A stretch of DNA of 64,000 bases from Pseudoalteromonas luteoviolacea B = ATCC 29581. Its GTDB lineage: Bacteria; Pseudomonadota; Gammaproteobacteria; Enterobacterales; Alteromonadaceae. Under the pieces are notes generated by a model. It did not search any database. It was not told where the DNA came from and saw only the letters and a program-made list of their open reading frames with translations. This document shows, one piece after another, positions 16,099 to 25,598 of this stretch. The DNA lies in NCBI GenBank assembly GCA_000333235.1, contig CAPN01000015.1:1-64000 (forward strand), written 5' to 3'. Position 1 is the stretch's first letter. Every line of letters starts with the position of its first letter. A program made the position numbers and the translations under genes.

Positions 16099-18101
16099 AT
16101 GATACCTTTGAATTAGTCTCGGATTTTCAACCAAGTGGCGATCAGCCCACTGCAATTGCACAATTGATTGAGGGGCTAGACAGTGGTTTAGCGCATCAGA
16201 CGCTGCTTGGAGCTACGGGAACGGGCAAAACCTTCACGATGGCCAATATCATCGCTAAAACCAATCGACCGACGATTATTATGGCTCATAATAAAACCTT
16301 GGCCGCGCAGTTGTATGGTGAAATGAAGGAATTTTTCCCAAATAATAGTGTCGAGTACTTTGTATCTTATTATGACTATTACCAGCCTGAAGCTTACGTA
16401 GTTGCTAGTGACACCTTTATTGAGAAAGATGCGTCGATAAATGAACATATCGAACAAATGCGACTGTCGGCAACTAAAGCGGTGTTAGAGCGCAGAGACA
16501 CTATTATTGTTGCGTCGGTGTCTGCTATTTATGGTTTGGGTGATCCAGATTCTTACATGAAGATGATGCTCTTATTAAAAGTAGGAGAAACCGTTGATCA
16601 AAGGGATATTTTGCGTCGGCTTGCCGAACTTCAATATACACGCAATGACATTGATTTTAGTCGTGGCACATACCGGGTAAGAGGCGAGGTCATCGATATT
16701 TTCCCAGCAGAATCGGACTCTTACGCTGTAAGAGTTGAACTGTTTGATGATGAAATCGAACGTATTAGTTATTTTGACCCGCTAACTGGTGCTCTTGAAA
16801 AGCATGTAATCAGGGCGACGATTTATCCAAAAACACATTACGTGACGCCAAGAGAAAAAGTGCTCGATGCAATTGAGCAGATTAAAATAGAACTTAAAGC
16901 GCGGCGTGCTCATTTACTTGCAGAAAATCGACTTATAGAAGAACAGCGAGTTGCACAGCGAACACAGTATGACATTGAAATGATGTTGGAGCTTGGTTAT
17001 TGCTCAGGTATTGAAAACTACAGTCGCTATTTAAGTGGGCGAGGACCTGGTGAGCCACCACCGACCCTTTTAGACTATTTACCAGATGATGCGTTGATGA
17101 TCATTGATGAGTCGCACGTTACCGTATCGCAAGTTGGTGCAATGTATCGTGGTGATAGAAGTCGAAAAGAGAATTTAGTTGAATACGGATTTCGTTTACC
17201 TTCAGCTATGGATAATCGACCACTCAAGTTTGAAGAATTTGAAGCCATTTCACCGCAAACGATTTACGTTTCGGCCACGCCAGGGGACTATGAACTTGAG
17301 CGCAGCGCAGGTGAAGTTGCAGAGCAAGTTATTCGTCCGACCGGACTGCTTGATCCGCTTATTGAAGTCCGCCCAGTAGGACCACAAGTTGATGATTTGT
17401 TGTCAGAAATCTACAAGCGAGTGGCAATTAATGAGCGGGTTTTAGTGACGACATTAACAAAACGAATGTCAGAAGATCTGACCGATTACTTAAACGATCA
17501 TAATGTTAAAGTGCGTTATTTACACTCAGATATTGATACGGTTGAACGGATGGAAATTATTCGTGATCTACGTGCAGGCGTATTCGACGTGTTAGTGGGT
17601 ATCAACTTGCTTCGTGAAGGTTTAGATATGCCAGAAGTATCTTTAGTTGCGATTCTAGATGCAGACAAAGAAGGCTTTCTTCGCTCTGCAAGGTCGCTTA
17701 TCCAGACGATAGGTCGTGCAGCACGACATTTAAATGGAAAAGCAATTTTATATGGTGATGTGATCACTAAGTCAATGCGAAAGGCGATAGATGAAACGGA
17801 GCGTCGAAGAGCAATTCAGCATGCTTACAATGAACAGCATGGTATAACGCCAAAAGCGTTGGTCAAGAAGATCACCGATGTTATGGATACAGGCGAATCT
17901 GCAACACAGCCACAAAGCGACAAAAGATCGGGTAATAAAAAAGGTAAAGTTAATCCCGTGCTCTCGCCAAAAGACATTGCTGCAACCATTAAAGAGTTGG
18001 AAGCAAAAATGTTACAGCATGCAAAAGCGCTTGAATTTGAACAGGCTGCTAAGCTAAGAGATGAAATACACGAATTACAACAGCAGTTTATCTTGTCTTA
18101 A
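16095..18101 (+). CDS. uvrB: Excinuclease ABC subunit B
   Basis: Damage-verification helicase of nucleotide excision repair; it takes over from UvrA at the lesion and recruits UvrC. 668 residues, the usual length. Walker A is GATGTGKT near residue 40; the beta-hairpin region [10 protein letters not shown] follows near 95; the Walker-B-like DESH is near residue 340; the C-terminal UVR domain ([18 protein letters not shown]) binds UvrC. The ATG overlaps the end of the MATE gene, an unusual partner for uvrB. Confidence 0.98.
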   Translation: MNDTFELVSDFQPSGDQPTAIAQLIEGLDSGLAHQTLLGATGTGKTFTMANIIAKTNRPTIIMAHNKTLAAQLYGEMKEFFPNNSVEYFVSYYDYYQPEAYVVASDTFIEKDASINEHIEQMRLSATKAVLERRDTIIVASVSAIYGLGDPDSYMKMMLLLKVGETVDQRDILRRLAELQYTRNDIDFSRGTYRVRGEVIDIFPAESDSYAVRVELFDDEIERISYFDPLTGALEKHVIRATIYPKTHYVTPREKVLDAIEQIKIELKARRAHLLAENRLIEEQRVAQRTQYDIEMMLELGYCSGIENYSRYLSGRGPGEPPPTLLDYLPDDALMIIDESHVTVSQVGAMYRGDRSRKENLVEYGFRLPSAMDNRPLKFEEFEAISPQTIYVSATPGDYELERSAGEVAEQVIRPTGLLDPLIEVRPVGPQVDDLLSEIYKRVAINERVLVTTLTKRMSEDLTDYLNDHNVKVRYLHSDIDTVERMEIIRDLRAGVFDVLVGINLLREGLDMPEVSLVAILDADKEGFLRSARSLIQTIGRAARHLNGKAILYGDVITKSMRKAIDETERRRAIQHAYNEQHGITPKALVKKITDVMDTGESATQPQSDKRSGNKKGKVNPVLSPKDIAATIKELEAKMLQHAKALEFEQAAKLRDEIHELQQQFILS

Positions 18102-18843
18102 TTTGGTCGCAACGCGATTCAATTTGCAACTGATTTTGAACTCGTTCAAACGACGCCTTGATGCGCTGTACGTATTCCTGCGAAATGGCTTTGTTGGCCG
18201 CCAAATAGGTTTGGCGGCTTAATTCGTCAATTTTTAAAACCTGCTCCCATTGACCTTCAAGATTTAAGTCATGTACGACGCCATCGAAAAATTGTTCAGC
18301 ACCAAACAACAAATCAATGCGTTTTTTTTCTAACATTCCAGCACCTTGCTCGTGACTTGCTAACACAACTAAATTACTGTCTGGAGTAAATCCTTGATTC
18401 AGTAAATACGTTTCGGAAGGTTGGCCTGCAGCAACTGCAACAACGTACTTTTTAGCATCTTCTAGTCGTTTTATATTGATATCATCTCGGGTCGTCAGTC
18501 GATAAAACGCCACATTAATCGGGCAAAGTGGTACGAGCCAATGAAATTGGTTTTCACGAGAGGGGGTTCGAGCTAATGAGTAGATTAGGCTGTTTGGATA
18601 TTTTTCGACGTTTGTGGTGCTGCGAAACCAAGGCATAAGATGAATTTGATAAGGGATATTTGAATCTCTCAACACAGCTTCGACGATACCTGTAGCAATC
18701 CCACCTACTTTCCCAGGCGAAATTAAGGTTTGAAAAGGGGGGAATTCTTCGGTGTAAACATCTAGTCGTACGGGGAGATCCCCAATGCTTGCATGGCTTA
18801 CCAATGCGAAGGTTACTGCTAGGATGACACGTCGCATAATCAT
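18088..18843 (-). CDS. Periplasmic solute-binding-like protein (SBP_bac_3 type)
   Basis: A 251-residue protein with a signal peptide (hydrophobic to about residue 20, ending near SHASIG) and a type II periplasmic binding fold ([11 protein letters not shown] at the first strand, then [21 protein letters not shown]). There is no transporter gene beside it, so it may be an orphan sensor or binding protein rather than part of an ABC importer. The last 14 bases overlap the 3' end of uvrB on the opposite strand. The ligand is unknown. Confidence 0.75.
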   Translation of the reverse strand: MIMRRVILAVTFALVSHASIGDLPVRLDVYTEEFPPFQTLISPGKVGGIATGIVEAVLRDSNIPYQIHLMPWFRSTTNVEKYPNSLIYSLARTPSRENQFHWLVPLCPINVAFYRLTTRDDINIKRLEDAKKYVVAVAAGQPSETYLLNQGFTPDSNLVVLASHEQGAGMLEKKRIDLLFGAEQFFDGVVHDLNLEGQWEQVLKIDELSRQTYLAANKAISQEYVQRIKASFERVQNQLQIESRCDQIKTR

Positions 18844-18898
18844 ACTTTTGGATTATAAGCTAATACCTACAATTGTAGTGTATTTTTCAAAAATGGAA

Positions 18899-18928
18899 GG
18901 GCTATTATTGAATTTAATTAAATAGCCC
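18899..18928 (-). terminator. Possible terminator of the HDOD gene
   Basis: Perfect 8-bp arms GGGCTATT (18899-18906) and AATAGCCC (18921-18928) with an AT-rich 14-base loop, 25 bases past the stop codon of the HDOD gene. On the minus strand a moderately T-rich stretch follows. Confidence 0.55.
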
Positions 18929-18952
18929 AAATCGTTATGATTGTAAGAATAT

Positions 18953-19801
18953 TTATTGGTGCAACAAGAAGTCTTCCGCATCTTCTTTGATGTCTTGATA
19001 ATCATCTTCATCCAATTCTAATACCGCAAGGACTTTTGCTTTTAGATAGGGCCAGTCAGGCGCTGCGACAAACCGTTTATGAGAATGAACGATATTTTCG
19101 GCCATTTTAAGTGTTGCCATACTTAAAAGCATATCAGGTTCAATGGTTTCATCGAAAAATGTATGGTCATGGTGTCGCAAGATGAGTTCACACATTGACT
19201 TAGGCAGATGCCATTGACTTCCTAAGTAAAAACCAATAACAGCATGATTGGTCCTGTAATGTTGTTCTTCATGGTCGACAAGCGTCATATCGTAGTCTTT
19301 ATTGGCAAGCCCTAGCACTTTAACGTAATCATTATAATTCATTGCCATAGCGGGAATGCCTGCGTCATGGAAAAGGCCGAGTAAGTGTAAATTTTCGACT
19401 GGTACTTTCGATTTCACTTTTTGACCAATAATGGTCGCTACATCAGCGATTTCGCTAGCGGTATCCCAAAATCGTTCAAGCTTGATACAGCATTTCTTTT
19501 CATCAAACGCTTGTTTTAATAAAAATCCAGTTACAAGTTGTGTGATGCTATCTAAGCCAAGAAACATAACCGCTTGACGTATGTCGGTAATGGTTCTCGA
19601 TAAACCATAACACGGTGAGTTAATGACTTTTAAGACTGCAGCCGAAGTGGCAACGTCACTAGAAATAAGTTTTGCGACACGATTCAATTCGGGATCACCC
19701 GAAGCCAACTCCTGTTGTAACCGACTTAGTAATTCCGGTTTTGGTGGAATATTTAACCCTTCTTTTATGTCCTTGAGGACGCTTTCATCGACGCTTATCA
19801 T
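18953..19801 (-). CDS. HDOD-domain signalling protein
   Basis: About 282 residues forming a single HDOD domain, a non-catalytic relative of HD phosphohydrolases used in signalling and chemotaxis/biofilm control. Visible landmarks are LISSDVATSAAVLKVINSP, LFHDAGIPAM and the late HH in LILRHHDHTFF. The start at 19801 (ATG) is preferred over a GTG at 19825 because AGGA lies 11 bases before it. The gene stands alone, with a divergent AbgT-type gene upstream. No partner is visible. Confidence 0.8.
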   Translation of the reverse strand: MISVDESVLKDIKEGLNIPPKPELLSRLQQELASGDPELNRVAKLISSDVATSAAVLKVINSPCYGLSRTITDIRQAVMFLGLDSITQLVTGFLLKQAFDEKKCCIKLERFWDTASEIADVATIIGQKVKSKVPVENLHLLGLFHDAGIPAMAMNYNDYVKVLGLANKDYDMTLVDHEEQHYRTNHAVIGFYLGSQWHLPKSMCELILRHHDHTFFDETIEPDMLLSMATLKMAENIVHSHKRFVAAPDWPYLKAKVLAVLELDEDDYQDIKEDAEDFLLHQ

Positions 19802-20041
19802 ATATATACAAATCCTACAGCTCACTTACGGCTATTTTACCTCAACGGCGAAAGAGTTATTTGAGTTATGACAAGTTTTTTAACTAATAAGCTAATTGTT
19901 CCCGAAATGATAGGATCAATCTCGACTTATTTATCTGCTGAAATAAGATTTGTCGCATAGAAAGACCCTGTTATCGGGAAAATTGTTGCCTTTAGTTTAA
20001 CCTGTAGTATGGTAGTCGAATTATAAAAATTAGGAGTACCT

Positions 20042-21607
20042 ATGAGCAAAGACCAGCAAGATGTCTCTCAAACGTCATCGAGTGATGGGTTTGTGCAGCG
20101 TTGTTTAAATGGAATAGAACGAGTCGGTAATAAGCTTCCCGATCCTGCTATGATATTTTTATTTGCCATGATCCTTATTTGGATTTTGTCATGGCTATTT
20201 TCAGACACCCAATTTGAAGCCATTGATCCTCGTACTGGGCAGGGCATTGTGGTTCATAACTTGTTGAGTGGGGATGCAATAGCTGGCTTTTTAGCGTCTA
20301 TGGTAAATACATTCACAGGGTTTGCACCACTTGGTGTCGTATTAGTTGCGATGCTTGGTGTTGGCGTTGCTGAACACTCAGGGTTCATTAACGCCGGTCT
20401 TAAATTGATGCTCAAGCGCACTCCTCAAGCGTTGCTTACCCCTTCGATTATCTTGATTGCGATTGTAAGTCATACAGCAACCGATGCGGGTTACGTATTA
20501 GTCATTCCGTTAGCAGGTGTCATTTATTTTGCAATGGGGCGTCATCCTCTAGCCGGTATTGCTGCAGCGTTTGCGGGAGTCAGTGGAGGATTTAGTGCGA
20601 ACTTTATTCCTTCGGGGATTGATCCTTTATTACAAAGCTTTACACAAAGTGCAGCCCAGATAATTGATCCAGAAATCGCAATCAATCCTCTAAATAACTG
20701 GTTTTTTACCTCTGCTTCGAGTCTCTTTATTGTGTTGCTAGGTTGGTATATTACGGACAAAATCATTGAGCCCCGTTTACAAGCTACTAAGATTGATGGT
20801 GACAAGGAGAACTTACCGGTATTTGAAGCGATCACAGACAAAGAACGTAAGGCGTTTTATGTTTCTAGTGCGGTTATGTTGGCAGGAATGGCTTTGCTTT
20901 ATTTTGCGGCGAGTAGCCCTGATTCGCCACTTCGCGCACCAAATGGTCAGCTTTCAGATTTTCAAGCTCCGCTGATGCAGTCGATTGTGCCATTGATCTT
21001 TTTATTATTTTGGGTGCCGGGTATCGTATTTGGTTTTATGGTTGGTACGTTTAAATCGTCAAAAGACATGGTGCAAGCCATGAGCAAGTCGATGTCAGGC
21101 ATGGCCTATTACATTGTAATGGCGTTCTTCTGTGCGTTATTCATCGCCGCATTCGCCCAATCTAATTTAGGTGCGTTATTAGCAATTGAAGGTGCAGAGG
21201 TGTTAAGAGCATTGTCCTTGCCAAGCACAGTTACGATAGTTGGTATTATTTTACTTACTGCTTTCGTGAATTTATTTGTTGGGTCAAGCTCTGCTAAATG
21301 GGCGCTGCTTGGACCGATTTTTGTTCCTATGTTGATGCAGCTTGGTATTTCACCCGATTTAACTCAGGCCGCATATCGAATTGGTGATTCTAGTTCAAAC
21401 ATTATTACTCCGCTAATGCCCTATTTCCCCTTGGTGGTGGTGTATTGCCAAAAGTATGTAAAAGATACCGGTGTAGGTACTCTTATCGCATTGATGTTGC
21501 CATATAGCATTGCATTTTTAATTGGTTGGACTATTTTCTTGCTAGGTTATTGGATGCTCGGTATTCCACTTGGATTGCAATCGAGTTATTTGTATCCTGC
21601 AGGATAA
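20042..21607 (+). CDS. AbgT-family transporter
   Basis: A 521-residue inner-membrane protein of the AbgT family, which includes the p-aminobenzoyl-glutamate importer of E. coli and sulphonamide-exporting members. NKLPDPAMIFLFAM at the N-terminus, VAEHSGFINAGLK, NFIPSGIDPLLQ and NLFVGSSSAKWALLGP are characteristic. A good AGGAG site precedes the ATG. No peptidase gene (abgA/abgB) accompanies it, so a folate-catabolite import route is not supported by the context; export or another substrate is equally possible. Confidence 0.9.
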   Translation: MSKDQQDVSQTSSSDGFVQRCLNGIERVGNKLPDPAMIFLFAMILIWILSWLFSDTQFEAIDPRTGQGIVVHNLLSGDAIAGFLASMVNTFTGFAPLGVVLVAMLGVGVAEHSGFINAGLKLMLKRTPQALLTPSIILIAIVSHTATDAGYVLVIPLAGVIYFAMGRHPLAGIAAAFAGVSGGFSANFIPSGIDPLLQSFTQSAAQIIDPEIAINPLNNWFFTSASSLFIVLLGWYITDKIIEPRLQATKIDGDKENLPVFEAITDKERKAFYVSSAVMLAGMALLYFAASSPDSPLRAPNGQLSDFQAPLMQSIVPLIFLLFWVPGIVFGFMVGTFKSSKDMVQAMSKSMSGMAYYIVMAFFCALFIAAFAQSNLGALLAIEGAEVLRALSLPSTVTIVGIILLTAFVNLFVGSSSAKWALLGPIFVPMLMQLGISPDLTQAAYRIGDSSSNIITPLMPYFPLVVVYCQKYVKDTGVGTLIALMLPYSIAFLIGWTIFLLGYWMLGIPLGLQSSYLYPAG

Positions 21608-21615
21608 TCATGACT

Positions 21616-21643
21616 AAGCCGGACAGAGATGCTCGGCTTTTTT
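21616..21643 (+). terminator. Rho-independent terminator after the AbgT gene
   Basis: AAGCCG (21616-21621) pairs with CGGCTT (21634-21639), followed by a T-run, 9 bases after the stop codon. Confidence 0.8.
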
Positions 21644-21795
21644 GTACATAATTCGGTACAAAATGACTGCAACATTGCTTTACGTAAAATAAACAAGTAA
21701 TTTACATAAAATTCCAAATATATTAGCGTGTATTTGTGGTGAAAAATTAAACAAATATGACCACAAGCATACACAACAACATGTAAGGAATTAAT

Positions 21796-22971
21796 ATGAA
21801 CGTAGCGATGAAACTTGCTGCATTAGGTGTATTAGTGAGCACCAATGCAATTGCCGAAGGGCAACACCATGAAAAAAAAGGTTTTACTTTTCAAGCCAGT
21901 GATATCCAAGCGTTTGGTGTGCCTTCGATATTGCGGTACGACACGGATCAATTTGTTTTTAATGATGCATTGACGAAAATTGATTGGCATGAATTTTTAG
22001 CAAAACAGGCTGAACTTACCGTTGAAGAGCAAGAAATACTTCTTCATTTTGCAGGTCATTTCAGTATAAATCCTGCTGTATTAGTCGCTTTGATGGAGGT
22101 GGTTAAGGAGCATGCATTGATTTATGGCGTTGATAACCCTACGGCATTTGAAGGTTTGACTGACAAAACAGAATTTGCTGAACAAATAGAAGATGTAGCA
22201 AGTTTCTTAACCTCTAGGCTGTACGCGTTTAAAGACTTTGCGCAGCTAAATCCTAAGAGCCAAATTGCAAAACTGTATAGCCCTGCAAGTGTTGCGCTAA
22301 ATGCCTTATTTGCAAAAAGCAAAATCAATGGTTATAGCGAGTTCGCGCTCGCGTATGGGCGGTTTGCCGAACTAACTGCACATGCGATTGTGATGGATCC
22401 AAATACTCGCGATGTCGAACAACACAATACGCAAATCAGTCAAACGGCTGCCTTTTCAATGAGTTTACCTTGGCCATACGGCTATGCATGGTATAGCGGA
22501 GGAGCGCATTCAAACACTGGGTCTGGCTATCCTTATTCGTCTCTTGATTTTAATAACGGCTCAGGTGGTTGGGGTAGCAATACTCCTTGGTTGCAAGCCG
22601 CACATGAGGGCACGGTAACTCGCTATTCAAGCTGTAATATGCGCATTACGCACCCAAGTGGTTATGCAACGCAATATTATCACATGGATAGTTTGCAGTA
22701 TGGCTCGGGTGCATATGTCAATCAAGGCGCATGGATTGGGCGCTACGCCAATAGTTACAATCAGGCGCTGTGTGAAGGGGGGCAGTCTAGCGGACCACAT
22801 GTACACTTTTCGTTATTACAAAATGGTTACTTTGTTTCTCTTCATAACCGATATATCAGTGGATATCGAGTTGATGTAGGGAATAGTAACTACGATGATA
22901 ATTGTAATAACTTTTACTTTGAGAAGAACGGTTACCGTTATTGTGCTTGGCGCCCGCTTTACAACAACTAA
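21796..22971 (+). CDS. Secreted M23 metallopeptidase (LasA/pseudoalterin-like)
   Basis: A 391-residue preproenzyme: signal peptide (about residues 1-20, ending TNAIA), a propeptide of about 190 residues, and a C-terminal M23 domain beginning near AFSMSLPWPYGYAWYSGG. Zinc ligands are the His and Asp in AHSNTGSGYPYSSLDF and the final His in GPHVHFSL. It resembles LasA of Pseudomonas and pseudoalterin of Pseudoalteromonas, enzymes that cut glycine-rich peptides in elastin or in peptidoglycan cross-bridges. Four Cys residues in the mature part could form two disulphides. It is monocistronic, with terminators on both sides. Confidence 0.9.
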   Translation: MNVAMKLAALGVLVSTNAIAEGQHHEKKGFTFQASDIQAFGVPSILRYDTDQFVFNDALTKIDWHEFLAKQAELTVEEQEILLHFAGHFSINPAVLVALMEVVKEHALIYGVDNPTAFEGLTDKTEFAEQIEDVASFLTSRLYAFKDFAQLNPKSQIAKLYSPASVALNALFAKSKINGYSEFALAYGRFAELTAHAIVMDPNTRDVEQHNTQISQTAAFSMSLPWPYGYAWYSGGAHSNTGSGYPYSSLDFNNGSGGWGSNTPWLQAAHEGTVTRYSSCNMRITHPSGYATQYYHMDSLQYGSGAYVNQGAWIGRYANSYNQALCEGGQSSGPHVHFSLLQNGYFVSLHNRYISGYRVDVGNSNYDDNCNNFYFEKNGYRYCAWRPLYNN

Positions 22972-23010
22972 TCGCTATGTTTGAAATCTAAAAAATGCGA
23001 TTAAAAGCAA

Positions 23011-23033
23011 AAACCCCAGCTAGGCTGGGGTTT
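23011..23033. terminator. Bidirectional terminator between the M23 peptidase and deaD
   Basis: Perfect 10-bp arms AAACCCCAGC and GCTGGGGTTT around a 3-base loop, placed between two convergent genes, with A-rich and T-rich flanks suited to both strands. Confidence 0.9.
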
Positions 23034-23040
23034 CATTTAG

Positions 23041-24906
23041 TTAACTAAAGCTAACTGATTTACGTTCTCGGCGTGCGCGTTTTTCAGGACGCGGTCCGCG
23101 ATCGTTACGGTCGCTAGAAAAGTTTCGCTCTCTGCGCTCTTTACGTTCACCGTTTTCACTGCGTGGGCGGAAACTGCGTTTGCTTTCACCATTGTCGCGA
23201 GAATCAGCAGGGTGAGTACTCTTAGTTAGTTTCATCGGACGTTGACAAATGACAACGTTTTGGAAGTGAGCTAGCACGTCAGAAGGCATATCCTGTGGCA
23301 ACTGTACTGTACTATGTTCGTCAAATAGACGAATATCACCGATAAACTTGCTCGACATGTCAGCTTCGTTTGCGATTGCACCAACGATGTTCTTCACTTG
23401 TACACCGTGATCACGACCAACTTCGATACGATAAGTGTCCATCGGTGTATTTGACTGGCTGTTGCGACCACGACGTTCACCACGCTCTGGACGATCACCT
23501 CGTTCAGCTCGATCGTTACGACCACGTCGTTCGCCACGCTCACTGCGGGCACCGTCGCGTGCGCCGTCACGATCACGAGTGCGTTTGATTTGGATTTCTT
23601 CAACTTTTAACGGTGAAGATTGCTGTGCCAAACCAAGAAGCGCACCAGCTAACGCGTTCATATCAAGAGCTAAACTTGTTGCTAATTCTTCAGCAACGCC
23701 ATTGAAAAATTCAATGTCTTTGTGCTCAAGCATTGCTGCAAGTTTAGTTTGTAAAACGTGTTTACGTTTTTCTTCGACCAATTTTGCGTGTGGCAAATCA
23801 ACTTGTGCAATTTCTGACTTGGTATGGCGTACAATGTTTTTCAACAAGTAACGCTCAGAATTTTTCACAAATAAGATTGCTTTACCTGAACGACCTGCGC
23901 GACCAGTACGTCCAATACGGTGAACGTAAGCTTCACAATCTTGTGGAATATCGTAGTTGATAACGAGGCTTAAACGCTCAACGTCAAGACCACGTGCCGC
24001 AACGTCAGTTGCGATTACGATGTCCACTAAACCGCTTTTTAAGCGTTCAATAGTGCGTTCGCGAGCTTGTTGGTTCATGTCGCCGTTTAATGGGGCGGCA
24101 TTGAACCCTTCGTGCTCTAAAAGCTCAGCAAGCTGAACAGTATCATTACGGGTACGAACGAACACAATAGCACCATCGTATTCTTCAGCCTCTAAAAAGC
24201 GAACGATAGCTTTATTCTTGTGAACGTCTGCACGCCAGTATACTTGCTCAACGGTAGAAACGGTTGAATTACGTGGAGAAATACGAATTTGCTCCGCGTT
24301 ATCTAAGTATTTTGAACAGATTGATTGGATCTGCTTTGGCATGGTCGCCGAGAACAAACAAGTTTGTTTTTCCTCTGGCGTTTTTTCCATGATGCTTTCA
24401 ACATCTTCAATAAAGCCCATTCGAAGCATTTCATCCGCTTCGTCTAATACTAACGCTTTCAAGTCTGACAAATCAATTGTTTTACGGTTGATGTGGTCAA
24501 TTAAACGACCTGGTGTAGCTACGATAATCTGTGCACCACGACGTAATGCACTTAATTGAATTCCGTAACTTTGGCCACCATACAGCGCCAACACTTCTAC
24601 ACCTTTGGTGTATTTAGCATAAGCTTCAAATGCTTCTGCTACTTGAATCGCCAACTCGCGAGTTGGCGTTAAAACTAAAATTTGCGGTTGCTTGACGGAT
24701 GCGTCGATGTTATTTAACAGCGGCAATGCAAATGCTGCTGTTTTCCCCGTACCCGTCTGCGCTAGTCCCAGCACGTCCTTTCTTTCTAGCAATAACGGAA
24801 TACATTGAGCTTGGATTTCAGATGGCGTCTTGTATCCTAACTCTTCAACTGCTTTCAAAATTGCAGGAGAAAGATTCAAAGATTCAAACGTAACTGGTTC
24901 TGACAT
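23041..24906 (-). CDS. deaD: DEAD-box ATP-dependent RNA helicase DeaD/CsdA
   Basis: Cold-shock RNA helicase that helps ribosome assembly and mRNA turnover. 621 residues. The helicase core shows AQTGTGKT (Walker A), PTRELA, DEADEML, SATMP and HRIGRTGRAGR. An Arg/Gly-rich linker (RSERGERRGRNDRAERG and similar) follows, then a DbpA-type RNA-binding domain (TYRIEVGRDHGVQVKNIVGA) and a basic tail of about 50 residues. The leader contains a GC-rich hairpin whose 3' arm includes the ribosome-binding site (see the separate entry). Confidence 0.96.
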   Translation of the reverse strand: MSEPVTFESLNLSPAILKAVEELGYKTPSEIQAQCIPLLLERKDVLGLAQTGTGKTAAFALPLLNNIDASVKQPQILVLTPTRELAIQVAEAFEAYAKYTKGVEVLALYGGQSYGIQLSALRRGAQIIVATPGRLIDHINRKTIDLSDLKALVLDEADEMLRMGFIEDVESIMEKTPEEKQTCLFSATMPKQIQSICSKYLDNAEQIRISPRNSTVSTVEQVYWRADVHKNKAIVRFLEAEEYDGAIVFVRTRNDTVQLAELLEHEGFNAAPLNGDMNQQARERTIERLKSGLVDIVIATDVAARGLDVERLSLVINYDIPQDCEAYVHRIGRTGRAGRSGKAILFVKNSERYLLKNIVRHTKSEIAQVDLPHAKLVEEKRKHVLQTKLAAMLEHKDIEFFNGVAEELATSLALDMNALAGALLGLAQQSSPLKVEEIQIKRTRDRDGARDGARSERGERRGRNDRAERGDRPERGERRGRNSQSNTPMDTYRIEVGRDHGVQVKNIVGAIANEADMSSKFIGDIRLFDEHSTVQLPQDMPSDVLAHFQNVVICQRPMKLTKSTHPADSRDNGESKRSFRPRSENGERKERRERNFSSDRNDRGPRPEKRARRERKSVSFS

Positions 24907-24910
24907 TAAT

Positions 24911-24936
24911 GCGCCTCAACGATTTTAAAGAGGCGC
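24911..24936 (-). promoter_or_regulatory. Hairpin covering the ribosome-binding site of deaD
   Basis: On the mRNA strand GCGCCTC (24936-24930) is followed by a 12-base AU-rich loop and GAGGCGC (24917-24911), then ATTA and the ATG. The arms are perfectly complementary over 7 bp, six of them GC. GAGG in the 3' arm is the only good Shine-Dalgarno sequence and sits 7 bases from the start codon, so the fold would hide it. Regulation by temperature or by the helicase itself is inference. Confidence 0.6.
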
Positions 24937-25119
24937 GCATTGTACAGGAAAGAAACAGCAAAAGCTTGTATAAAATAGGATTATTTTATATGTCGCTGTA
25001 ATTGGTCGAAATTTAATCAGTTTGACTTTTGCAAAATTGATAAAATCAAGATTTTCGCGGTATGGTGGGGTATTTTTAATGCCGCTCTTTTTGTTGTTTT
25101 CATCGCCACGTCGTTGGTG

Positions 25120-25397
25120 TTAGGTACGGTACTCGGTACTAACTAAATGAAAGCCGAATTTTGTTTTTATCGGGCCATGAACTTCAAAAACGGTTTGTTA
25201 AAGACAACATCGTCAAATGGTTTGACCATATCTCCTCTATTGAATTCACCTAAATCATCACCCCGTTTTTTCGATGGGCAAATAGAGTGTTGTTTCGCAA
25301 GTTGATTAAAGTCAGCGCCTTTGGTTAGTTGCTCTTTTAAATTCAAACAAAGTTTTTCGCTTTTCACTAAAATATGGTAAGCGCAAGCACGTGGCAT
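25120..25397 (-). pseudogene. ppiC: Frameshifted ppiC, parvulin-type peptidyl-prolyl isomerase
   Basis: A small cytoplasmic parvulin. The intact family member has 92-93 residues. From the ATG at 25397 (GGAG 7 bases upstream) the frame reads [15 protein letters not shown] and continues through [20 protein letters not shown] to VVFNKPF, as in E. coli PpiC. It then hits a stop after an out-of-frame tail. One frame over, the missing end is present: [15 protein letters not shown], then STEYRT and a stop at 25120-25122. The break is at a run of five A (plus strand 25186-25190); six would restore a 92-residue protein. Either a real one-base deletion or a sequencing error in a homopolymer. Confidence 0.85.
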
Positions 25398-25598
25398 GAG
25401 ATGGCTCCGAATTTTATAACAGCGCGATTGTAGAGTGTCGCGCCGTGATTGCAAGTAGTGGCAGTAGGAGATTTCTATATTGGTAACGGATAACAGAGTC
25501 CTTTAAAATTTGGGCTCACTCTTTCACCGATCAGCGCTGCGCTCTAACACTCCCTAGAGTGAAGTTCGAATTAACGTAGAAACAAAAAAGTAGAGCCC

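Noticed and set aside
18088-18101. Overlap of the binding-protein gene with uvrB as a frameshift sign
   Set aside because: Both ends are normal for their families. A 14-base convergent overlap is common.
21667-21795. Search for a regulator or second gene before the M23 peptidase
   Set aside because: The gap has no start with a ribosome-binding site and no coding character. It is probably only promoter.
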